Shown piece after piece: positions 8,228 through 17,504 of a DNA stretch of 64,000 bases. The notes below the pieces were generated by a model that worked only from the letters and a program-made list of their open reading frames with translations, made no database searches and had not been told where the DNA came from. Position numbers and translations under genes: made by a program. Position 1 is the first letter of the stretch. Each line of letters begins with the position of its first letter. This DNA comes from Roseomonas gilardii subsp. gilardii (GTDB taxonomy: Bacteria; Pseudomonadota; Alphaproteobacteria; Acetobacterales; Acetobacteraceae), in assembly GCF_023078375.1 (NCBI RefSeq), contig NZ_CP095554.1, forward strand, positions 3,340,501 through 3,404,500. Direction: 5' to 3'.

Positions 8228-9355
8228 ATGACCCGCCCCACCCGCTACCTGCTGCGGATGGTGGTCTTCCTGGCCGTGGTGCTGGCCATCGCGGCCCTGC
8301 TCTCGGCACAGCTCCTGGTGGCCTTCATGGCCAATCCGGTGCTGAACGGGGTGATCCTCGGCGTGCTTCTGCTGGGCATCGTCTGGACCTTCCGCCAGGT
8401 GCTCACCATCCGGCGGGAGGCCGACTGGCTGGAGGAATTCCGCCGCCAGGGCCCCGGCCAGACGGCGCAGCCCGCCCCCAGCCTGCTCGCCCCCATGGCC
8501 TCCATGCTGGCCAGCCGCCGCGGGGAGACCTTCTCCCTCTCCGCCCCGGCGATGCGCTCCGTGCTCGACGGCATCGCCGCGCGGCTGGACGAGAGCCGCG
8601 AGCTCTCCCGCTACATGACCGGGCTGCTGATCTTCCTCGGCCTGCTCGGCACCTTCTGGGGCCTGATCATGACGATCGGCGCGGTGGGGGAGGTCATCAA
8701 CGGTATGTCGGTCGGCTCCGGCGACCTGAACACGCTGTTCAACCAGCTCAAATCCGGCCTCGCCCAGCCGCTGGGCGGCATGTCGATCGCCTTCTCCTCC
8801 TCCATGCTGGGCCTCGGCGGCTCGCTGGTGCTGGGCTTCCTCGACCTCACCGCCGGACAGGCGCAGAACCGCTTCTACAACGAGCTGGAGGAATGGCTCG
8901 CCTCCTCCACCCGCCTCTCCTCCGGCGTCCTCGGCGCCGAGGGCGAGGGCGGCTCCGTCCCCGCCTATGTCCAGGCCCTGCTGGAACAGACCGCCGAGAA
9001 CCTGGAAGGGCTCCAGCGCATCATGGCGCGCGGCGAGGAACGCTCCGCCCATGCCGGACAGGCACTGAACACGCTCACCGAACGCCTCTCCGTCCTCACC
9101 GACCAGATGCGCGCCAGCCAGGTGCTGATGCAGCGCATGGCCGAGGGGCAGGCCGCCCTTTCCCCCGTGCTGCAACGGCTGGGGGAGGCGCAGGGGCATG
9201 GCGAGGCCTCCTATGCCCATCTGCGCAACATCGAGCTCTACCTCGCCCGCCTCGTCGAGGAGGTGAGCCAGGGCCGCGCGCAATCCACCCAGGAAATCCG
9301 CAGCGAGATCAAGCTGCTCGCCCGCACCATCGCCGCCCTGGCGGAATCGCCCTGA
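8228..9355 (+). CDS. MotA/TolQ/ExbB-like proton channel protein with coiled-coil tail
   Basis: This 375-residue inner-membrane protein has two N-terminal TM helices (about 10-28 and 36-52). Two more follow at about 130-152 (LLIFLGLLGTFWGLIMTIGAV) and 170-205 (GMSIAFSSSMLGLGGSLVLGFLDL). The last pair is the MotA/TolQ/ExbB channel signature. Residues after about 250 form a long helical, Gln/Leu/Arg-rich cytoplasmic tail. The MotB-like partner follows 41 bp later. Flagellar genes are not nearby, so this is not a standard motor pair. The overall build also recalls ZorA, but the tail is shorter and no Zorya effectors flank it. Confidence 0.8.
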   Translation: MTRPTRYLLRMVVFLAVVLAIAALLSAQLLVAFMANPVLNGVILGVLLLGIVWTFRQVLTIRREADWLEEFRRQGPGQTAQPAPSLLAPMASMLASRRGETFSLSAPAMRSVLDGIAARLDESRELSRYMTGLLIFLGLLGTFWGLIMTIGAVGEVINGMSVGSGDLNTLFNQLKSGLAQPLGGMSIAFSSSMLGLGGSLVLGFLDLTAGQAQNRFYNELEEWLASSTRLSSGVLGAEGEGGSVPAYVQALLEQTAENLEGLQRIMARGEERSAHAGQALNTLTERLSVLTDQMRASQVLMQRMAEGQAALSPVLQRLGEAQGHGEASYAHLRNIELYLARLVEEVSQGRAQSTQEIRSEIKLLARTIAALAESP

Positions 9356-9396
9356 TGGCGGCCCCGATGGCGGCCATGCAGGCGGGGCGCTGACCG

Positions 9397-10800
9397 ATGG
9401 CGCGCGGCATCCGGCGCTCCCAGCGCGAGGGGCTCAACGCTTGGCCCGGCTATGTGGACGCCCTGTCCACCCTGCTGATGGTCATCATCTTCGTGCTGCT
9501 GGTCTTCGTGCTGGCGCAGGGCTTCCTGTCCGTCACGCTCAGCTCGCGCGACCGGGCGCTGGACCGGCTGAACCGGCAGGTGGCCGAACTGGCCGACCTG
9601 CTCTCCCTGGAACGCACCCAGACGGACGAGCTCCGCGCCAGCCTCGGCCGCGCCCAGGACGAGGCACGCCGGGCCACCGCCGCCCGCGACGCGGCGCAGG
9701 GCGAGCTGACCGGGCTGCGCACCGAGCGCGACCAGCTCCATGACGAGCGCGACACGCTGCGCGATGCCCGCGACCAGCTCGCCGCCCGCCTCTCCGACGC
9801 GGAACTGGCCGCGCGCGGCACGAACGAGCGCATCGCCTCGCTCGAATCGCGCCTGACCGAGGCGCTGGGCCGGGCGGAGGCGGTGGGCGGCCAGACCGCC
9901 GAGGCGGTGCGGCAGCGCGCCGAGGCCGCCCGCGCCCTCAGCGCGGCCCAGGCCGGACGGCAGCAGGCGGAACAGGCCCTCGCCCAGGCCCAGGCCCAGT
10001 CCCAGGCCCAGATCACGTCCCTCCAGGCCGAGGCCGCGAAGCTGTCCGACCAGGTGCGCGCCCTGACCGCGCTGCGCGACCAGTTGGAGAAGCAGGCGCA
10101 GGAAGCCCAGGCGAAGCTCGGCGAGGAACAGCGCGCCCATGGCGAGGCCGTGCGCCTGTCCGAAAGCGCCCAGGCCCAGGCGGCCCTGCTGAACCGGCAG
10201 ATCGACGAGCTGAAGGCGCAGCTCCAGCGCCTGTCCGCCGCGCTCGACGTGCAGCAGAAGGCCGGGCAGGAGAAGGACGACGCGCAGATCGCCGATCTCG
10301 GCACCCGCCTGAACGCCGCCCTCGCCGCGAAGGTCGAGGAGCTCCAGCGCTACCGCAGCGACTTCTTCGGCCGGCTGCGGGAGGTGCTGGGCGACCGGCC
10401 GGATGTCCGCATCGTCGGCGACCGCTTCGTCTTCCAGTCCGAGGTGCTCTTCCCTGTCGGCAGCGCCGACCTGTCCGACAGCGGCAAGGCGCAGATCCGC
10501 CAGATCGCCGGGGTGCTCAAGGACATCTCCACCCGCATTCCGCCCGGCACGCCCTGGATCCTGCGCGTGGACGGCCATGCCGACCGCACGCCCTTCCGCG
10601 GCGGCGGCCGCTTCGCCTCGAACTGGGAGCTCAGCGCGGCCCGCGCCATCGCCGTGGCGCAACTGCTGATCGGGGAGGGCCTGCCGCCCAACCGCGTGGC
10701 TGCCGCGGCCTTCGGCGACAACCAGCCGATCGACCCGGGCGACAGCCCCGAGGCCCTGGCGAAGAACCGCCGCATCGAGCTGCGCCTGACCGACCGCTGA
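9397..10800 (+). CDS. MotB/OmpA-like protein with long periplasmic coiled coil
   Basis: This 467-residue protein has one TM helix at about 22-42, with an Asp at its start (WPGYVDALSTLLMVIIFVLL, D21). In MotB/TolR/ZorB proteins this Asp is the proton-carrying residue. A coiled coil rich in Ala, Gln, Glu and Arg runs from about 50 to 310 (for example QAEQALAQAQAQSQAQ). A C-terminal OmpA/MotB peptidoglycan-binding domain covers about 335-465 (ILRVDGHADRTPF; NWELSAARAIAVAQLL; NRRIELRL). It probably forms a stator with the upstream MotA-like protein, anchored to the cell wall by the OmpA domain. The driven process is unknown. Confidence 0.82.
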   Translation: MARGIRRSQREGLNAWPGYVDALSTLLMVIIFVLLVFVLAQGFLSVTLSSRDRALDRLNRQVAELADLLSLERTQTDELRASLGRAQDEARRATAARDAAQGELTGLRTERDQLHDERDTLRDARDQLAARLSDAELAARGTNERIASLESRLTEALGRAEAVGGQTAEAVRQRAEAARALSAAQAGRQQAEQALAQAQAQSQAQITSLQAEAAKLSDQVRALTALRDQLEKQAQEAQAKLGEEQRAHGEAVRLSESAQAQAALLNRQIDELKAQLQRLSAALDVQQKAGQEKDDAQIADLGTRLNAALAAKVEELQRYRSDFFGRLREVLGDRPDVRIVGDRFVFQSEVLFPVGSADLSDSGKAQIRQIAGVLKDISTRIPPGTPWILRVDGHADRTPFRGGGRFASNWELSAARAIAVAQLLIGEGLPPNRVAAAAFGDNQPIDPGDSPEALAKNRRIELRLTDR

Positions 10801-11018
10801 GGCCGCCGGGCGCTGGCTCTCGCTGACACCAGGCCACGCCGGAGAGCCCCGCCGATCCACCGGCGTTCAGGGATCGGGCCCGGGACCGACCATGCCGCCC
10901 GGTGCCCACCCAAGGCGGGGTCCGGGGGAATGCCATTCCCCCAGCGGAGGAGGTTCCGGGGGAGGCGGAGCCTCCATCCGGGGCGGGCCAAGGGAGCGGC
11001 GCCGAAGGCCAGCCAGCG
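10801..11018. repeat. Palindromic REP-like intergenic element
   Basis: The gap holds two adjacent hairpins. GGGGGAAT-GCC-ATTCCCCC is at 10924-10942. GGAGGC-GGAG-CCTCC lies at about 10971-10985, after a second TCCGGGGG. The repeated 'TCCGGGGG' phrasing suggests a member of a dispersed intergenic palindrome family, but only one copy is in view. It may also serve as a terminator between the two convergent transcripts. Confidence 0.4.
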
Positions 11019-11351
11019 TCAGAGGATCTTGGCCTCGAAGGGCGGCAGCAGGTCCGGCGCCTCGAATTCCAGCACCCAGAGGTCCGGGTCGCGCTTCACC
11101 TGCCGCGCGACATAGGCATCGGCGGCCTCCTGGTCCACCGCCGCCGCGCCGGTGCCGCGCATCCAGGCCTGCCGGCCCTCGGCGTCGCGCACCTGGGACA
11201 GCACCACCAGCCCCTCCCGCCCATGCAGGACGCAGAGGATGCCGCCGCTGTCGGGGTCCCCCTTCCGCAGCACCATGCCGGGGCGTCCGGCCTGGTCCCC
11301 GAGGCGAAGGGCCATCGAGGCCCAGATACCGGCTTTCACACGCGCTTCCAT
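11019..11351 (-). CDS. DUF1491 family protein
   Basis: This is a 110-residue cytoplasmic protein of the alphaproteobacterial DUF1491 family. It has the typical start MEARVKAGIWASMALRL, then a GILCVLHGREGLVVLSQV strand pair, and a conserved end DPDLWVLEFEAPDLLPPFEAKIL. No function is established. I chose ATG 11351 because family members begin at MEAR; longer upstream starts add only low-complexity sequence. It diverges from the small basic protein gene 108 bp away. Confidence 0.75.
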   Translation of the reverse strand: MEARVKAGIWASMALRLGDQAGRPGMVLRKGDPDSGGILCVLHGREGLVVLSQVRDAEGRQAWMRGTGAAAVDQEAADAYVARQVKRDPDLWVLEFEAPDLLPPFEAKIL

Positions 11352-11459
11352 GCTCCTGGAGGTGCCGCCGGCGCGGCTCCGGCGCAAGCCCCGCCACAGC
11401 CTCTTGCCGCCGCCGCGCCGCCGCGCGAAACACCCGCGAACCGACAGGGGATGAGCAGG

Positions 11460-11675
11460 ATGGCTGCACCGGAGCGCCGTTTGACGGAAGGCCAGCGCGC
11501 CTATGAGGCGAAGCGCGCGGCCAAGGCAGGTATGAGCCTGGAGAAGTGGCTGGCTTCCCGCGAGCGGGAGCGCGAGGCGGCGAAGCCGGCAGCCCCCGCG
11601 GCCCCCAAGCCGCAGGGCAAGGCCCGCGCCTTCTTCAGCAAGCTGATGGAGAAGGCCAACAAGCCGATCGGCTGA
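11460..11675 (+). CDS. Small basic conserved hypothetical protein
   Basis: This is a highly charged protein of about 71 residues with no membrane segment. It begins RRLTEGQRAYEAKRAAKAGMSLEKWLASRERER, has a Pro/Ala linker (AAKPAAPAAPKPQ), and ends in a basic amphipathic helix (KARAFFSKLMEKANKP). The start at 11460 has GGGG 9 bases upstream. An in-frame ATG at 11451 sits directly against that run, so it is less likely. The family is not named. The helix-linker-helix layout could suit nucleic-acid or protein binding, but that is inference only. Confidence 0.6.
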   Translation: MAAPERRLTEGQRAYEAKRAAKAGMSLEKWLASREREREAAKPAAPAAPKPQGKARAFFSKLMEKANKPIG

Positions 11676-11707
11676 AACCCCGGCACCGCCCGGCGAGGGT
11701 GCCGGCC

Positions 11708-12664
11708 ATGATCGCCGCCCATGCCGACTGGTCGGTGAACCCGGGCAAGCGCTGGTTCACCCGCGCCCACCGCGCGGGGCCGGGCCTCTGGCACGCCACC
11801 GCCCCGCGCCCGGTCGGCGATCCCTCCACCTGGGCCGCCACCCTTCTGGCGGAAGGCCCCGCTCTGGCGCTGGGGCTCGACCTGCCTCTCGGCCTGCCCC
11901 GCGCCTATGCCCGCCAGCGCCCCGAAGCGGATTTCCCGGCCTTCCTGCGCACCCTTTCCGCGCGCCCCGGCTTCTGGCGGGTGGCGGACAGCATCGCCGG
12001 GGTCTCCGCCGACAGCCCCTTCTACCCGGCGCGCGGCCGGCGCGGCATGACCCGCCTGGAACACGCCCTGGCGCTCGGCATGGCGGAGGCTTCGGGCCTC
12101 TGCCGCCTCTGCGACCTCGCCACGGCGGAACGCCCCGCCGGTGCCCCGCTCTTCTGGACGCTCGGCGCCAACCAGACGGGCAAGGCCGCGATCTCCGCCT
12201 GGCGGGACTGGCTGGTCCCGGCCCTCGCCGCCGGCGCCCCCTACCGGCTCTGGCCTTTCGAGGGCGGGCTGCACGCCCTGCTGGCGCCGGGGCGGGCCGT
12301 GCTGGCCGAGGTCTATCCGGCGGAATGCCTGCGCCATCTCGGCCTGCGCCTGTCCGGCAGCAAGCGCAGCCGGGCGGTGCGGCTCCAGGCCCTGCCCGGG
12401 CTGCGGCAGGCCATGGCGCGGCTCGGCATCACGCCGGATGCCGCGCTGGAGGCGGCGCTGGCGGAAGGCTTCGGCGCCGATGCCGCCGGGGAGGACCGGT
12501 TCGACAGCCTGCTCGGCCTGCTCGGCCTCATCGGCGTGCTGGACGGCCACCGCCCGGATTTCGTCCCCGACGATCCCTGGCTGCGCCGCTGGGAAGGCTG
12601 GGTCCTGGGCCAGACAAGCCTTCCCAACAGCCTTCCCGCCGCGCCCTACCCGGCCGGCGCGTAG
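11708..12664 (+). CDS. DUF429-like hypothetical protein
   Basis: This 318-residue cytoplasmic protein begins with HADWSVNPGKRW and contains ALGLDLPLGLP, AVLAEVYPAECLRHL and AAGEDRFDSLLGLLGL. The order (N-terminal Asp strand, central Asp strand, EVYPA, C-terminal D with hydrophobic helix) matches DUF429-type proteins, which are predicted to have an RNase H-like fold. No activity is proven for the family. It starts 32 bp after the small basic protein gene and may share its transcript. Its 3' end overlaps the convergent panE-like gene by 19 bp. Confidence 0.6.
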   Translation: MIAAHADWSVNPGKRWFTRAHRAGPGLWHATAPRPVGDPSTWAATLLAEGPALALGLDLPLGLPRAYARQRPEADFPAFLRTLSARPGFWRVADSIAGVSADSPFYPARGRRGMTRLEHALALGMAEASGLCRLCDLATAERPAGAPLFWTLGANQTGKAAISAWRDWLVPALAAGAPYRLWPFEGGLHALLAPGRAVLAEVYPAECLRHLGLRLSGSKRSRAVRLQALPGLRQAMARLGITPDAALEAALAEGFGADAAGEDRFDSLLGLLGLIGVLDGHRPDFVPDDPWLRRWEGWVLGQTSLPNSLPAAPYPAGA

Positions 12665-13635
12665 AGCCCCGCCCCCTCGGCGACGCTCTTCGCCAGCGCC
12701 AGGGTGAGGTCCAGGGTCGGCGTCTCCACCCCCGCCAGGCGGGCGAGGCGCAGCGGCGCCAGCAGGATCGCCTCCACCTCCATCTGCCGGCCGAGTTCCA
12801 GGTCCTGCAGGATCGACGGCTTGTGCCCGCTGCGCCCGACGCCCGACAGCTTCGCGACCGGGTCCTCGTCGAGCGTGATGCCGAGCCCGGCGGCGATGGC
12901 CTGCGCCTCGCGGATCATCCGCTCCGCCGCCGCGGCCACCACCGGATCGGCATAGGTCTCCCGCAGGTTCCGCCGGGTCAGGATGCAGAGCGGCCCATAG
13001 GAGATGTTGCCCATCAGCTTGGCCCAGATCTCCTTCCGGATCTCCGTGGTCACGGGCACCTCGCTCAGGCCGCCGGCCCGGAACAGCCCGGCCAGCGCCT
13101 CGGCGCGCGGCGTCACCCGCCCGTCCGGCTCGCCCAGGATCAGGCGGCTGCCCTTGCCCTCCACCGACACCACCCCGGGCTCGACCACGGCGCAGGAGGA
13201 ATAGACCACCCCGCCGACCGTGCGCGCGATGCCCACGGCCTCGCGCAGCGCGCCGCCCGGATCGAGCTCCGGCATGCTCCGCCCCTCCAGCACCCCGCCG
13301 GCCCCGTCGGCATACCACCAGGGGATGCCGTTCATCGCGAAGACCACCGCGGTCTCCGTCCCGAGCAGCGGCCCGATCATCCGCGCCACCTGCGGCAGGG
13401 CCGGCGCCTTGGTGGTGACGACCACCGCATCCTGCGGCCCCAGCTCGGCCGGGTCCTCCGCCGCGGCGATGCGCAGCTTGTGCTCGCCGTCATAGGCCCG
13501 CACCACCAGCCCGCGCGCCCGGATGGCGGCGAGCTGCGCACCGCGCGCGACCACGGAGATCTCCGCCCCGCCCTTCGCCAGGCGCATCGCCAGATGGCCG
13601 CCGATCGCCCCGGCGCCGAAGACGCAAACCTTCAT
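12646..13635 (-). CDS. 2-dehydropantoate 2-reductase family protein (PanE/ApbA)
   Basis: This 329-residue NADPH-dependent reductase family protein has the Rossmann motif GAGAIG at residues 7-12, a KAPAL stretch in the expected place for substrate/cofactor contact, and the conserved EIRKEIWAKLMGNISYGPLC segment of the C-terminal ApbA domain. PanE reduces ketopantoate to pantoate for coenzyme A synthesis. Many alphaproteobacterial paralogues act on other 2-oxo acids, so I give no gene symbol. The M20 amidohydrolase gene lies 51 bp upstream on the same strand and the two could be cotranscribed. Confidence 0.85.
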   Translation of the reverse strand: MKVCVFGAGAIGGHLAMRLAKGGAEISVVARGAQLAAIRARGLVVRAYDGEHKLRIAAAEDPAELGPQDAVVVTTKAPALPQVARMIGPLLGTETAVVFAMNGIPWWYADGAGGVLEGRSMPELDPGGALREAVGIARTVGGVVYSSCAVVEPGVVSVEGKGSRLILGEPDGRVTPRAEALAGLFRAGGLSEVPVTTEIRKEIWAKLMGNISYGPLCILTRRNLRETYADPVVAAAAERMIREAQAIAAGLGITLDEDPVAKLSGVGRSGHKPSILQDLELGRQMEVEAILLAPLRLARLAGVETPTLDLTLALAKSVAEGAGLYAPAG

Positions 13636-13686
13636 GTCAGCCCCATTTTCCTGTCATCGCCGTCATGCCCACGCCACTCGCCGCGC

Positions 13687-14862
<1,176 letters not shown>

Positions 14863-15272
14863 CTCTGTCACGGGGCGTCTCCGGAGGGCGTCGGCACCCG
14901 CGCCGGCCGGGGCCGGTGGGGTCGCGCGGGTGGGAAAACCGGGTGGAAAAACGGGCGGGGCGAAGGCCGCCGCTGCCCGGCAGCATAAAAAAGGTGGGCC
15001 ATCCCACAAGGGCACTCCCTTGCGACGGAGTGTTTCCCCGCATTACGCTTCATCAACTTCAAAGTCAGGGGAGGACCAAGGGGATGCCGCGTGCGAACGC
15101 CGCCATCGCCGGGCGCGGGCAGCGCCAGGCGTCAGGAGATCCGGCGCGCCCGGCCTTTCGCGTCCTTATCCGTGCCTTTGCTGGACACTGCCTCTCCCCC
15201 AACCGGGGTGGCCAGGAAGGAGGCGATGCCCGGCCCGAACCGGCCGCGTAGCGCGATTCGGAGACAACACGC
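14863..15272. other. Intergenic region before tctB, no tctC present
   Basis: A divergent promoter region is expected here. An open frame of 55 codons at 15084-15251 has a good Shine-Dalgarno (GGGGAGGACCAAGGGGATG), but its product (MPRANAAIAGRGQRQ start) resembles nothing I know and has biased composition. In a typical tct operon the receptor gene tctC would stand at this place; it is absent. The A+T content rises around 14985-15070, where the tctBA promoter is most likely. Confidence 0.4.
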
Positions 15273-15869
15273 GTGAAGATCAACACGAAGGACCTGATTT
15301 CCGGGGGGCTGCTGGCGCTGCTCTCGGTGATCGGGCTTTGGCTGAACACGGAGCATACGCTGGGCGACGCGCGGCGCATGGGCCCCGGCTACATGCCGAT
15401 GCTGGTGTTCGGGCTGCTGCTGGTGCTGGGGGCGCTGGTCATCCTGGTGAGCCTGCGCAGCGGCCCGGACCCGCTGGAGCGCTGGACGAGCATGGACCTG
15501 ACCACGGTGCTGATCGGCACCGCCGCCGGCCTGGTGGTCTGGCAGGTGCTGGAGCGCATGGGGGTGGGCGAGGGCAACTGGCGCCAGATCGGCTTCGCCT
15601 TCGTGGTCGGCCTCGGCATCATGGCGGCCTCGCCGGGCTGGCGCCCGCTGGCGCTGGTCAGCGTCTCCATGGCGGTCTTCGCCCTGGCGCTGGAACCGCT
15701 CGGACTGGTGGTCGCCCTGGTGCTCAGCCTCACCGTCAGCGCCTTCGCCGACAGCAGCCATACGGTGAAGGGCGTGCTGGGCATGCTGGTGGCGCTGATC
15801 GTGATGGCCTGGGTCATCTTCATCTGGCAGCTCGACATCCGGGTGCCGGTCTGGCCGACGGCCTTCTGA
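15273..15869 (+). CDS. tctB: Tripartite tricarboxylate transporter small membrane subunit TctB
   Basis: This 198-residue membrane protein has four or five hydrophobic helices (LISGGLLALLSVIGLWLN; YMPMLVFGLLLVLGALVILV; a central pair; VLGMLVALIVMAWVIFIWQL) and the family's MGPGYMP motif at about 36-42. TctB is the small permease subunit of secondary solute-receptor transporters for carboxylates. It begins with GTG at 15273. tctA follows 13 bp after the stop, so the two form one operon. The receptor must come from elsewhere. Confidence 0.85.
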   Translation: MKINTKDLISGGLLALLSVIGLWLNTEHTLGDARRMGPGYMPMLVFGLLLVLGALVILVSLRSGPDPLERWTSMDLTTVLIGTAAGLVVWQVLERMGVGEGNWRQIGFAFVVGLGIMAASPGWRPLALVSVSMAVFALALEPLGLVVALVLSLTVSAFADSSHTVKGVLGMLVALIVMAWVIFIWQLDIRVPVWPTAF

Positions 15870-15882
15870 GAGCAGACGCACC

Positions 15883-17391
15883 ATGGACCTCATCGCCAAC
15901 CTCGCGCACGGCTTCGGCGTCGCGCTCTCCTTCGACAACCTGCTCTTCGCGCTGCTCGGCGCCCTGATCGGCACCGCCATCGGCGTGCTGCCGGGCATCG
16001 GCCCGGTGGCCACCATCTCCCTGCTGCTGCCCATCACCTTCGGCCAGCCCGCCACCACCGCCATCATCATGCTCGCCGGCATCTACTACGGCGCGCAGTA
16101 TGGCGGCTCGACCACCGCCATCCTGCTCAACCTGCCCGGCGAGGTCTCCTCGGTCGTCACCACGCTCGAGGGCTACAAGATGGCCCGCAACGGGCGGGCG
16201 GGGGCGGCGCTGACCATCGCGGCGCTCGGCTCCTTCTTCGCCGGCACGGTGGCGACCCTGGTGGTGGCGGCCTCCGGCCCGCTGCTGACCCAGGTGGCCC
16301 TCTCCTTCGGCCCGGCGGACTACTTCTCGCTCATGCTGCTCGGCCTGATCATCTCGGCGGTGCTGGCCCAGGGCTCGGTGGTCAAGTCCATCTCCATGGT
16401 GGTGCTGGGCGTGGCGCTGGGCCTGGTCGGCACCGACGTGCAGACCGGCCAGCAGCGCTTCACCTTCGGCATCCCCGAACTCTCCGACGGCCTGGGCTTC
16501 GCCTCCATCGCCATGGGCATGTTCGGCATCTCCGAGATCATCCTCAACCTCGAGCGCCCCGAGGCGCGCGAGGTGCTCAAGACCAAGATCGGCAGCCTGT
16601 GGCTGACCAAGGAGGAGTTCCGCCGCGCCACCCCGGCGGTGCTGCGCGGCACGGTGCTGGGCTCGGTGCTGGGCATCCTGCCCGGCGGCGGCGCGGCGCT
16701 TTCCGCCTTCGGCTCCTATATGCTGGAGCGCAAGGTGGCCAAGCACCGCCACGAGTTCGGCAACGGCGCCATCGAGGGCGTGGCCGGGCCGGAATCGGCC
16801 AACAACGCCGCCGCCCAGACCTCCTTCATCCCCCTGCTCACCCTGGGCATCCCCGCCAACGCGGTGATGGCGCTGATGGTCGGCGCCCTGATCATCCAGG
16901 GCATCCAGCCCGGCCCGCGCATGGTGGAGGCCCAGCCCGACCTGTTCTGGGGCCTGATCTGCTCCATGTGGATCGGCAACCTGATGCTGCTGGTCATCAA
17001 CCTGCCGATGATCGGCATGTGGGTGAAGCTGCTCAGCGTGCCCTACAAGTACATGTACCCGGCGATCCTGATGTTCTGCGTCATCGGCGTCTACTCGCTC
17101 AACAACAGCGTCTTCGACGTCTACCAGACGCTCGCCTTCGGCATCCTGGGCTACGCCTTCACCAAGCTGAACCTCTCGGCCGCCCCGCTGCTGATCGGCT
17201 TCGTGCTCGGCCCGATGATGGAGGAGCACCTGCGCCGCGCCATGCTGCTCTCCCGCGGCGACGCCTATGTCTTCATCGACTTCGCCAACCGCCCCATCAG
17301 CGCTTCCCTGCTGGTCATCTGCGCCCTCGTCCTCGGTTCCATGATGCTCCCCGCCCTGCGCAAGAAGAAGGACGAGGCCATCGCGGAGTGA
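15883..17391 (+). CDS. tctA: Tripartite tricarboxylate transporter large permease TctA
   Basis: This 502-residue multi-spanning permease has the DUF112/TctA signature GVLPGIGPVATISLLLP near residue 35, GGIYYG-type sequence (AGIYYGAQYGGSTTAILLNLPGE), and a second inverted copy near LPGGGAALSAFGSYMLE. The paired motifs are typical of the family. It forms the main channel of a sodium- or proton-coupled uptake system driven with a periplasmic Bug/TctC receptor. It is operonic with tctB. A candidate receptor gene lies about 30 kb away at 47676, next to a dehydrogenase gene. Confidence 0.92.
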   Translation: MDLIANLAHGFGVALSFDNLLFALLGALIGTAIGVLPGIGPVATISLLLPITFGQPATTAIIMLAGIYYGAQYGGSTTAILLNLPGEVSSVVTTLEGYKMARNGRAGAALTIAALGSFFAGTVATLVVAASGPLLTQVALSFGPADYFSLMLLGLIISAVLAQGSVVKSISMVVLGVALGLVGTDVQTGQQRFTFGIPELSDGLGFASIAMGMFGISEIILNLERPEAREVLKTKIGSLWLTKEEFRRATPAVLRGTVLGSVLGILPGGGAALSAFGSYMLERKVAKHRHEFGNGAIEGVAGPESANNAAAQTSFIPLLTLGIPANAVMALMVGALIIQGIQPGPRMVEAQPDLFWGLICSMWIGNLMLLVINLPMIGMWVKLLSVPYKYMYPAILMFCVIGVYSLNNSVFDVYQTLAFGILGYAFTKLNLSAAPLLIGFVLGPMMEEHLRRAMLLSRGDAYVFIDFANRPISASLLVICALVLGSMMLPALRKKKDEAIAE

Positions 17392-17420
17392 TTTCATAAA
17401 AGAGAAATGTCCGAAAATAG

Positions 17421-17449
17421 AAGCGGGCCGTCTGGCCCGCTTCCCTTTT
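17421..17449 (+). terminator. Intrinsic terminator after tctA
   Basis: AAGCGGGCC-GTCT-GGCCCGCTT forms a 9-bp stem with a 4-base loop, followed by CCCTTTT. This is a good rho-independent terminator for tctBA. Confidence 0.75.
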
Positions 17450-17504
17450 GTGCAGCGCTCCGCTAGGTCGTGAGGCTACCGAGCGTTAAGGACCTGCGCG
17501 ATCG

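Noticed and set aside
7618-10800. A Zorya-type anti-phage system
   Set aside because: MotA/MotB-like parts are present, but no ZorC, ZorD or ZorE gene flanks them, the MotA-like tail is short, and the neighbourhood is housekeeping.
15084-15251. A 55-codon gene upstream of tctB
   Set aside because: The Shine-Dalgarno is good, but the product looks random and resembles no TctC. It is not strong enough to call.
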